Below, piece by piece: positions 4,878 through 11,107 of a DNA stretch of 11,107 nucleotides. The notes below the pieces were generated by a model. It did not search any database. It was not told the DNA's origin and worked only from the letters and a program-made list of their open reading frames with translations. Source of the DNA: Candidatus Omnitrophota bacterium (GTDB taxonomy: Bacteria > Omnitrophota > Gorgyraeia > Gygaellales > Profunditerraquicolaceae); NCBI GenBank assembly GCA_028717045.1, contig JAQUON010000044.1, forward strand, positions 1-11,107, in the 5' to 3' direction. The first letter of the stretch is position 1. Each line of letters opens with the position of its first letter. The position numbers were made by a program, and so were the translations under genes.

Positions 4878-5438
4878 TTGCGCCATCTCGTCCATCGAAG
4901 GCATCTTGAGTTCTTTATAGCCGGGGGGTATCTCAAACAAAGACTCAGGCTGTTTCTCTGTGGTAATATTCCTGTATTCGGTTGACCAGCTTGCGTCTTC
5001 GGCAAGGGTCTTCACCGGCATCCCTATGCCCGGCACAAACCAAACAAACATAACGTATTGCTTGCCTGCCGATTCATAGGTTATCCTGTATTTCTCTGCG
5101 GACTTTCCATCCACTTTATCCTTGCCCTCAAAGGTACGCGAGACCTCTCCGGGGTATTTCTGTTGCATCCCCATAATCCGGGATAAATCCAAAGACTGTT
5201 CCACGTACATACGCTCGTCAGGAAGGAGAACCCAGGCCTTACCCAGGTCCATGCGGGCAATAATAACATTCCCCTGATTCTCTATTCTCATCTTATTGGG
5301 TGCCGTGCAAATCCTACCCTGCATTTGTACGCCTTGAGTCACCGTAAAAGTATCTGCGCAGAATTCCTCTGCGAAAATCACCAAAGGCACAGATATCAAG
5401 AGTACCGCCGCCACGAGCACGCGCGCCGTCGTCTGCAT
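4872..5438 (-). CDS. Secreted periplasmic protein of DUF4412 / LolA-like appearance
   Basis: The protein has 188 residues from the ATG at 5436-5438. That start has AGGAGG ten bases upstream and places a Sec signal peptide at the very N-terminus: TTAR, then VLVAAVLLISVPLVIFA, with cleavage likely before EEF. Upstream in-frame ATGs would add a basic stretch before the signal and were not used. The mature part is rich in beta-strands. It has a pattern common in DUF4412-type and outer-membrane-lipoprotein-sorting-like proteins: KMRIENQGNVIIARMD, WVLLPDERMYVEQ, then a GKDKVDGKSAEKYRI turn and FVWFVPGIGMPVK. Two cysteines near residues 27 and 43 could form a disulfide. Such proteins may bind lipids or hydrophobic ligands in the periplasm; the role here is unknown. 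It lies 34 bases after the preceding gene and is followed by a terminator-like hairpin. Confidence 0.75.
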   Translation of the reverse strand: MQTTARVLVAAVLLISVPLVIFAEEFCADTFTVTQGVQMQGRICTAPNKMRIENQGNVIIARMDLGKAWVLLPDERMYVEQSLDLSRIMGMQQKYPGEVSRTFEGKDKVDGKSAEKYRITYESAGKQYVMFVWFVPGIGMPVKTLAEDASWSTEYRNITTEKQPESLFEIPPGYKELKMPSMDEMAQR

Positions 5439-5472
5439 TTTCTTAACACCTCCTGTTTTTTTCGTACGCATC

Positions 5473-6159
5473 CTAAGAAATCTCGTCCTCAATCTTACGG
5501 ATCAATTCGGCTGTTTCTTTAATGAGCGCGTGGGGCATTAGTTTAGCCACTTCTATCTCCTGCCTGAGGGAGCGCAAGGTACCCAGCAGGCGTTTTACCG
5601 TATTCATCCTGCGCAACTCAAGCGCCTCCTGGGGATTCGCCTCTTTCCTCTCCCTGATAAGGGCCGTGAGCTCTTTTCTTACCTCACGGAAATCTTTACC
5701 TTTTTCAAAAACTGCCTGCTTGAAATGCGCGTAATCTTCCTGGCCCAACTCGCTTTTATTCTTTGCCAGCCGTAAGACGTCAATGGACTCATACGCTGCG
5801 ATAGTAGCAACATCTCGGTCCTGGGCGGCGCTGGCCTTAAGATACTGGGGCTCTTGTTGCTCAAGGAAATAATAGGATCTCAAAAGTTTCATCGCGGTCA
5901 TTTTTTTTATGCCGATCTCCTGTTTTATATATGCGTCGAAGGTAAGAAATCCCCACCCACGGTATAGCTTGTCTTTCCATACGGCATACAGCAGGCGGCC
6001 AAGACCTATCCAGGAATTCTTGAAATCCCTCGCCGACTCAAGCACCTGGTACCTTATAGAACCGGCGGCAATGCCCGACATCTTTTCCTCTATCCCGCGG
6101 ATAGATTTTGTTTTTGCCGGTTCAAAGGCCTCGTTTTTCCTCTCTATGTATCGTTCCAC
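5473..6159 (-). CDS. Uncharacterised helical protein, possibly DNA-binding
   Basis: This 228-residue protein is not one I recognise. It has no signal peptide or membrane segment and appears nearly all helical and cytoplasmic. Residues about 37-110 hold the most distinctive part (GLGRLLYAVWKDKLYRGWGF, then FDAYIKQEIGIKKMTAMKLLRSYYFLE). It resembles the helix-turn-helix-like block of plasmid KorB/DUF3102-type proteins, in which a Gly/Trp-containing helix precedes the HTH. That likeness is only a hint. The C-terminal half is a charged coiled-coil-like stretch with many Arg, Lys and Glu (HFKQAVFEKGKDFREVRKEL and LRRMNTVKRLLGTLRSLRQEIE). The start is GTG at 6159-6157, chosen because AGGAGG lies eight bases upstream. 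That site nearly abuts the stop codon of the M48 gene, so the two genes are co-transcribed. Its function in a cluster of envelope proteins is unknown. Confidence 0.65.
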   Translation of the reverse strand: MERYIERKNEAFEPAKTKSIRGIEEKMSGIAAGSIRYQVLESARDFKNSWIGLGRLLYAVWKDKLYRGWGFLTFDAYIKQEIGIKKMTAMKLLRSYYFLEQQEPQYLKASAAQDRDVATIAAYESIDVLRLAKNKSELGQEDYAHFKQAVFEKGKDFREVRKELTALIRERKEANPQEALELRRMNTVKRLLGTLRSLRQEIEVAKLMPHALIKETAELIRKIEDEIS

Positions 6160-6173
6160 TACCTCTGCCTCCT

Positions 6174-6956
6174 TTAGGGTTTACTGCCGCAGGTAACCGA
6201 CGTCGGGATCTCTTTCCTTATTGCTGCGATGCGCTCGTCAACGTAAGGGTGCGTCCTGAAATACTTTAGCGCTTTCCACTGCGGGCCTTCTGTTTTTCTA
6301 ATCTTTTCAAGTGCTTCAAGGCAGGCGCAAGGGTCAAATCCGGCCTTCAAGGCATATTTTACGGAAAGCCTGTCTGCTTCAAACTCGTCTTTACGGCTAT
6401 AGCTTAAATCTATCAGGGCATATGCGATATCAACACCCCTGGCAATATTCTCAACACTTTTTGCGCCTTTGTCACCGGCGCCTGCAAACGCAGCTGTCAA
6501 TACGAGCTGATACGCCATATTGGATTGTATCTTTTTTACGATATGCCTTGCTGCGACATGTCCGACTTCGTGCGCCAACACATAGGCAAGTTCACTATCG
6601 CTAAGTATCTCCATGAGCCCTTTATTGACGTAAATAAGACCTCCGGGAAGCGTTACTGCGTTTAATTCTTTGCTATCAAGTACGAAGAATTTATATTCGA
6701 TGTCCTTGCGGTCTGAAGCTGCCGCAATACGCCTGCCTAACCTGCTTACCCGCTCTTGGAAATCTTTTTCATTCAGCAAGGGGTGCTGCTGAGTAAGCAG
6801 GGGAACCATATTTGCACCGAGGGCAACTTCGGTTTTGCTATTGATAAGTATGAATTCGTTTTTGCCCGTGGCCGGATTATAGAGAGTCGTGCATCCTGTC
6901 AAGACTGCGCACGAGACGATCACTACTGATAGAAACGCTCTTTTTGCCATATCCAT
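6174..6956 (-). CDS. M48-family zinc metalloprotease, outer-envelope lipoprotein
   Basis: The protein has 260 residues from the ATG at 6954-6956; the ATG at 6948-6950 is almost equally possible. A TTG further upstream was rejected because it gives a longer, less regular N-terminus. A lipoprotein signal ends in the lipobox LTGC, with the lipidated Cys at residue 22. The body is a peptidase M48 domain: HEVGH at 129-133 supplies two zinc-binding histidines and the catalytic Glu. The ExxAD motif (EFEAD, Glu about 191) gives the third ligand. The ending FRTHPYVDERIAAI is the usual FxTHPxxxxRI signature. The family includes BepA- and Oma1-like proteases that act on misfolded envelope proteins; this one is probably anchored in the outer membrane facing the periplasm, which is inferred. 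No strong ribosome binding site is visible. It lies about 50 bases after the PAS gene and 14 bases before the next gene. Confidence 0.92.
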   Translation of the reverse strand: MDMAKRAFLSVVIVSCAVLTGCTTLYNPATGKNEFILINSKTEVALGANMVPLLTQQHPLLNEKDFQERVSRLGRRIAAASDRKDIEYKFFVLDSKELNAVTLPGGLIYVNKGLMEILSDSELAYVLAHEVGHVAARHIVKKIQSNMAYQLVLTAAFAGAGDKGAKSVENIARGVDIAYALIDLSYSRKDEFEADRLSVKYALKAGFDPCACLEALEKIRKTEGPQWKALKYFRTHPYVDERIAAIRKEIPTSVTCGSKP

Positions 6957-7006
6957 TGCGCAAGATGGCCCGGACAAATGTTGCGTATATTCTTTTTGAT
7001 GATTGT

Positions 7007-8350
7007 TTATGTTTTGTGCGGTTCCGTAATATCCCGGATTACGGTAAGTACGTAACTGACTTTCCCTTCTTCGATAATCGGTATTTTACGTGTCTGGGTA
7101 TGCAGCTGTTTTTTGTTGATAGTGTATGTTTCCGTAGTCACTACAGCTTTGCCCGTTTTAAAAACCTTCTGGTATTCCTGGCGTACTTCATTTTTTAAAA
7201 AAGGAAAAACCTCATAGAGCGCCCTGCCGGTCATAAGGGAAGTCAGCCCCAGTTCCTTGTTCCATTGCTTAAATTCTTTGTTTACCATCAGGATCTTCAG
7301 GTCTTCGTCCACTACGTGGATGGCGTCGCCCATAGAATCAAGGATTGTCCGGTAGCGCAACTCTGACTCCCGGATCCTCTGCTCTATCTGTTTACGGACC
7401 GTAATATCATAGACGTAACCGTGATAATGGGTGAGTATACCGTCTGAATCCCGCACTACTACCGTAAAATCGCGTACCCACTTAATTTTACCGCCTGAAC
7501 AAACGATGCGGTACTCCTGTTCAAAAAAAGATAATCCCTGCTGGCTATAGCGCTTTACCTCTTCGGCAACCCTCCCGAGGTCGCCCGGATAAATCACCTG
7601 CCCATAACGAATCTTGCCGTTTGTAAAATCACACGGCTCGTAGCCAAACTGCTCCTTTACATTGGCAGAAATATACTCTACCGGCCAACCCTCCTCATTC
7701 TTCCACTTAAACACTACTGTCGGCCCTCCGATAAAAAGCCTTCGCTCTGCCTTAAGCTCTTCCTCAACCCTTATGCGCTTATCCATCTCAATGTGCAGAT
7801 CTTCGTTTGCCTTGCTCAATTCGGCAGTCCGGACCTTTACCCTTATCTCAAGCTCGCTACGGGAATCCCGCAGCATCTCTTCCATTTTCTTGCGGTCTGA
7901 AATATCAAACACAACGCCTACCATCCCTGCAACGCCTCCGCGGGTATCAGAAAATGCCTCTTTATATACCACCACATTGTGCCTTTTACCATCGGGCATA
8001 ATCATAAGGCTCTCGTAATGCTGAATTCCCCCCTTTGCGAGCAACTCCCTATCCTTAGTCCCGTGCAACTGGGCAGCGTCCTGCGGTAATACTTCATGTG
8101 TGGTTTTGCCGATTATTTTCTCTCTTGGTAAACCCAAAAATTGCTCAAATGCCCTGTTGCATCCAAGATATATCCCCTGTGTGTTCTTATAAAATACGGG
8201 GGTAGGTATGGCGTCAATAATTATTTGAAGAAAACGCAACTGCGCATGCGTATCGGCAGCTGTCTTGTGTACAATGCCGGAAATGACGGCTTCTGCGCTA
8301 GCGGCGTGCTTTGTGGCAGTCCGTTGCGTCTTTTTTTTCATATGTTTCAT
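7007..8350 (-). CDS. Three-PAS-domain sensor protein without a recognisable output domain
   Basis: This 447-residue protein has three PAS/PAC units at about residues 40-155, 206-320 and 330-445. The first has IIDAIPTPVFYKNTQGIYLG and NRAFEQFLGLPREKIIGKT, the classic PAS opening. Each unit ends in a PAC-like DITxRK or DISDRK motif (149-154, 315-320, 440-443). A charged coiled-coil linker lies between PAS1 and PAS2 (about 155-205). No membrane segment, histidine kinase, GGDEF, EAL or response-regulator domain is present, and the frame ends a few residues after PAS3. It is a soluble sensor that must act through partner proteins, or the remnant of a kinase that lost its C-terminus. No kinase sequence follows in any frame. 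The start ATG at 8348-8350 has no clear ribosome binding site; an in-frame ATG three codons later is also possible. A strong promoter-like site lies about 50 bases upstream. The gene is followed by the M48 protease. Confidence 0.85.
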   Translation of the reverse strand: MKHMKKKTQRTATKHAASAEAVISGIVHKTAADTHAQLRFLQIIIDAIPTPVFYKNTQGIYLGCNRAFEQFLGLPREKIIGKTTHEVLPQDAAQLHGTKDRELLAKGGIQHYESLMIMPDGKRHNVVVYKEAFSDTRGGVAGMVGVVFDISDRKKMEEMLRDSRSELEIRVKVRTAELSKANEDLHIEMDKRIRVEEELKAERRLFIGGPTVVFKWKNEEGWPVEYISANVKEQFGYEPCDFTNGKIRYGQVIYPGDLGRVAEEVKRYSQQGLSFFEQEYRIVCSGGKIKWVRDFTVVVRDSDGILTHYHGYVYDITVRKQIEQRIRESELRYRTILDSMGDAIHVVDEDLKILMVNKEFKQWNKELGLTSLMTGRALYEVFPFLKNEVRQEYQKVFKTGKAVVTTETYTINKKQLHTQTRKIPIIEEGKVSYVLTVIRDITEPHKT

Positions 8351-8398
8351 AGTATTATATAGGAATCCGGTTGCGCCATTGCATGGCTTTTTGAAACT

Positions 8399-8426
8399 AT
8401 TATACCACCTGCGCCCCGAAAGTCAA
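8399..8426 (-). promoter_or_regulatory. Strong sigma-70-type promoter-like site for the PAS gene and its cluster
   Basis: On the minus strand TTGACT (8426-8421) and TATAAT (8404-8399) are separated by 16 bases, five of six and six of six consensus positions. The predicted start of transcription is near 8392, giving a leader of about 40 bases. The leader holds a small palindrome at 8375-8387 (GCCAT, TGC, ATGGC). A second TATAAT-like hexamer lies just before the ATG but has no good -35. Confidence 0.75.
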
Positions 8427-8482
8427 TTTAGCACGGGCCGTACCAGAAAAAAGGCCTGTGGTCAGCAAGCTCTCAACAATGC

Positions 8483-11107
8483 CTAGAGCGCTGCGAAAGG
8501 GCATATCTGGCTATATGCGCAGTACGTACAAGCCATGTAGGCAGGCGTTGCCTCAAAATGCGAATGCCTGATTCCTACGGACACCAGCCTTATTTTCTCC
8601 TTTAGGGCCTCTACATCCCCGCCCGCCGGAACTTTGCTGCCTACAAGTCCGGACTCGAGAAAATAGAGTTCTGCCCTAACAGGCAAGCTGCCGAAGATTT
8701 GCTGGTAGGCAAATGCATAAAGGCTCAGCTGCAGGCTTTCCTTAGCCCGCTTGTCCGCCTCTTTCTTGGTCTTGATATCGGAGGTCTTAAAATCCATAAT
8801 GACTGCCTTGCCTCCTTCGTCATCTACCCGGTCAAAACGGCCCACAATCTTATTATGTTCAAATATAAAAGAAAAATCCTTCTCTATAAAGAGGGGGCGG
8901 GATTTGTGTGTACGCTCGTCATTAAAAAATCTGGCCAGTGCGTCCTTGCCGATACGCCGGCGTTCTTCCTGGTGTTGCTCGTCAAGAAAACCCTGGGGGT
9001 CAAAACTGGCAGAGAATGTTTCTAGCAGCTCTGCCAAAGTCATATCGATACCCGCAGCCTTATGCTGAAAAAATTTGCAGACTGCCTCATGCATCGCCCT
9101 CCCGTAAATAACGGTGTGGTGTTCTAAAATAGGTATGCGCAGGATATTTACATATTTATATTTCAGGGGACAGGTAAGATAATCATCGAGTTGATAATAA
9201 CTTAAGGAAATGAGCTTATCCTCTAGGGGTGAGCCTGCCGGTACAACGGTGTTCTCCGGCGGGGGAGCAAAACGCTCTATCTGCTCAATAGCACTGGTCT
9301 TCTTCTCCGGCCTTTTTACCATTTCTTCCCCCAGCGCTTCGCCTACGAATTGGCTTATACGCCTTACGCGCGTGCCGCCGTAGTCGCTTGCGCTGGTTAA
9401 AAAGAGCTCCTGTTTTGCCCTGGTCATGCCTACATAAAAAAGCCTGCGTTCCTCCTGGATATGGAAATCTCCTTCGGGCAACACCTCTTTTATCAGTTCA
9501 TCGGGTAACTCCAGTACGTGCCTGCGCCGGGGCCAGGGGAAACGCCCCTGCACGAGGCTTACCAGAAAAACCACCCTGAACTCAAGGCCTTTTGCCTTAT
9601 GTATGGTCAGTACATTTACCGCGTCCGAGCCTTCATCGGCCTCAACGCAGGAAGGGTCGTCTCCTGCTTCGATCAAAAGATTAAGATAGTTTACAAAATT
9701 GATGACGCGCGGCTCTTTGGCAACTAATTCAAAATCCTTCACGATAGAAAAGAACCTCGCCACGTTCTGGATCTTTGTCTCATTTTCCAGCGTGGCTGCG
9801 GCGGTAAGGGCCTTAAGGTAACCCGTGTCGGTAAGAAAACTGTACAAAAGCCTTCCGGTAGGCTCCCGGCGCGCGGTCTTCAAAAACGCCTCGATGTCCT
9901 TGAGCACCCGCTTTACCCCGTCCAGGAACTCTGTGCGCAAGCCCTTAAGCTCTTCGATGCCTTCTAATTCACGAAACACCTGGTAGAGCGGCCTGTTCCT
10001 TCTTTTTGCGTAATGGGCACACAAACCGAGTTCAGCAAGGTCAAGTCCATATATCTGTGAACTCAGCAAATAATAGAAACTGAGGGAATCGTAGGGATTG
10101 GCGGCTACCCGCAAGAAGTGAATACACAGCTTCACTTCTTCTCTCGTATAGAGGCCTTGGTTGCCGCTAAACTGCCAGGGGATGTCGCGCATGTTCAACG
10201 ACTGCAAGAACGGCTCGGCATCGGAGTTAGAACGCACCAGGATCGCAAAGTCCCGATAGGCATACTCTTTGGATTTGACTTTCTCTTTTATCGTCCTGGC
10301 CACTGCATCCGACTCATGAGAACAGGTGTCAAAATGCAAGTGGGTAACTACTGTTGCTTCTTTGAGCGTACTTACGAGCCGTTTGTCTATGTGCGCCTTG
10401 ATTTCGAATCGCTCCGGATTATTGTGCTGAATAAGGCGGTAGGCGCAATCAAGGATTGCCTGCGTCGAGCGATAATTCTGAATAAGGCTTACTTTTTCGG
10501 CATCCGGGTATTCCGATATAAAATTCAACACATTGCTGTATGCGGCCCCGCGCCAGCGGTAAATACATTGGTCGTCGTCAGCCACCACTGCAATATTTTT
10601 ACTCTTGCCCGCTAATAATTTAATAATCTGGAATTGTGCAAAGTTGGTATCCTGGAATTCATCAATCAGGATATATTTGAACTGCTGCTGATATCTCTGT
10701 AATACTGCCGGATGTCTGCGCAATAACTCCAAGGCAAGGTAAAATTGGTTGCCGAAATCTAAAAGGCCGTAGCGGCTAAGCAGCTCCTGGTATTGGGCAT
10801 ACGCGCCAGCTACCTCTCGCAGCTGCAGCGCGTTTTCTTCCAGCGCTTTGTCGTGGGGGGCCTCTTTTGCGTTGCGCAAAATCCCCTGCGCAAATTCAAA
10901 AAACTCACCCGGCGAGATATCTTCATCCTTTGCCCTGCTAAACAACGATATAAGCGCCTCGATGAAACGGGTAGGGTCGGAAAGCGGCCGGTAATAAGAA
11001 AGGTTGTATTCAAACAGATGCTCACGAAAGAATACCGCTGCTTCCGGAAGCGTGAGTACTTTAAAATCGGGGTTTAAGCCGGCGACAAGGGCGTTTTCCC
11101 GCAATAA
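8483..11107 (-). CDS. UvrD/Rep-family helicase fused to an Fe-S PD-(D/E)XK nuclease, N-terminus cut by right edge
   Basis: 874 codons are visible and the frame is still open at base 11107, so the N-terminus with the Walker A motif lies outside. Counting from the TTG codon at 11104 as residue 1 (probably an internal Leu), the SF1A motifs are in order: motif II DEFQDT (148-153), motif III DDDQCIYRWRG (176-186), motif IV QNYRST (209-214), motif V VLTIHKAKGLEF (498-509) and motif VI EERRLFYVGMTRAK (551-564). A RecB-like nuclease follows: GRAMHE with H672, GRFDRVD with D758, DFKTS with D771 and K773, and the QLSLYAF helix at 792-798. Four cysteines (C645, C859, C862, C868) match the spacing that encloses a 4Fe-4S cluster in AddB-type nucleases. 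The architecture suggests a single-chain helicase-nuclease for double-strand end processing, akin to AddAB/RecBCD or AdnAB components. A role in repair is inferred; no partner subunit is visible. Confidence 0.93.
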   Translation of the reverse strand, partial: LLRENALVAGLNPDFKVLTLPEAAVFFREHLFEYNLSYYRPLSDPTRFIEALISLFSRAKDEDISPGEFFEFAQGILRNAKEAPHDKALEENALQLREVAGAYAQYQELLSRYGLLDFGNQFYLALELLRRHPAVLQRYQQQFKYILIDEFQDTNFAQFQIIKLLAGKSKNIAVVADDDQCIYRWRGAAYSNVLNFISEYPDAEKVSLIQNYRSTQAILDCAYRLIQHNNPERFEIKAHIDKRLVSTLKEATVVTHLHFDTCSHESDAVARTIKEKVKSKEYAYRDFAILVRSNSDAEPFLQSLNMRDIPWQFSGNQGLYTREEVKLCIHFLRVAANPYDSLSFYYLLSSQIYGLDLAELGLCAHYAKRRNRPLYQVFRELEGIEELKGLRTEFLDGVKRVLKDIEAFLKTARREPTGRLLYSFLTDTGYLKALTAAATLENETKIQNVARFFSIVKDFELVAKEPRVINFVNYLNLLIEAGDDPSCVEADEGSDAVNVLTIHKAKGLEFRVVFLVSLVQGRFPWPRRRHVLELPDELIKEVLPEGDFHIQEERRLFYVGMTRAKQELFLTSASDYGGTRVRRISQFVGEALGEEMVKRPEKKTSAIEQIERFAPPPENTVVPAGSPLEDKLISLSYYQLDDYLTCPLKYKYVNILRIPILEHHTVIYGRAMHEAVCKFFQHKAAGIDMTLAELLETFSASFDPQGFLDEQHQEERRRIGKDALARFFNDERTHKSRPLFIEKDFSFIFEHNKIVGRFDRVDDEGGKAVIMDFKTSDIKTKKEADKRAKESLQLSLYAFAYQQIFGSLPVRAELYFLESGLVGSKVPAGGDVEALKEKIRLVSVGIRHSHFEATPAYMACTYCAYSQICPFAAL

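Noticed and set aside
8440..8482. T6 run behind the helicase-nuclease gene as an intrinsic terminator
   Set aside because: No stem longer than four base pairs could be drawn directly before the T-run.
10118..10615. 165-codon plus-strand frame inside the helicase gene
   Set aside because: It is the antisense shadow of clear helicase coding sequence with intact motifs.

Overview
The window looks like a piece of a Gram-negative bacterial chromosome of moderate GC content. Every recognisable gene lies on the minus strand. Outer-envelope clues are a lipoprotein protease and a secreted periplasmic protein. The short EF-Ts, the PAS-only sensor and the helicase-nuclease fusion would fit a candidate phylum such as Omnitrophota. 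That placement is an impression from the proteins, not a demonstrated assignment.

Reading in the direction of transcription (right to left), the window opens inside a large UvrD-family helicase fused to an iron-sulfur PD-(D/E)XK nuclease, whose N-terminus with the Walker A motif lies beyond the right edge. A strong promoter-like sequence follows. It leads into a probable four-gene unit: a three-PAS sensor without an output domain, an M48 lipoprotein metalloprotease, an unrecognised helical protein and a secreted protein. The unit closes with a terminator-like hairpin and T-run. The genes are close together, which suggests an envelope or sensing unit of unknown purpose.

Next come a small GGQ release-factor-like rescue protein and a 50-codon gene with its own promoter-like sequence. 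After the 50-codon gene is a stretch of about 200 bases that is open in frame and reads like the C-terminal end of a lost protein. Then comes the classic translation cluster rpsB-tsf-pyrH-frr, with a promoter-like sequence in front, and three tRNA genes (Lys, Leu, Gly). The window ends in a PTS EIIA-type gene cut by the left edge.

The most unusual part is the 380 bases between tRNA-Leu and tRNA-Gly. It holds several hairpins and nested inverted repeats whose layout resembles the right end (omega-RNA region) of an IS200/IS605-type TnpB element, but there is no transposase. An 11-base inverted copy of the tRNA-Leu T-arm sits directly behind that tRNA.
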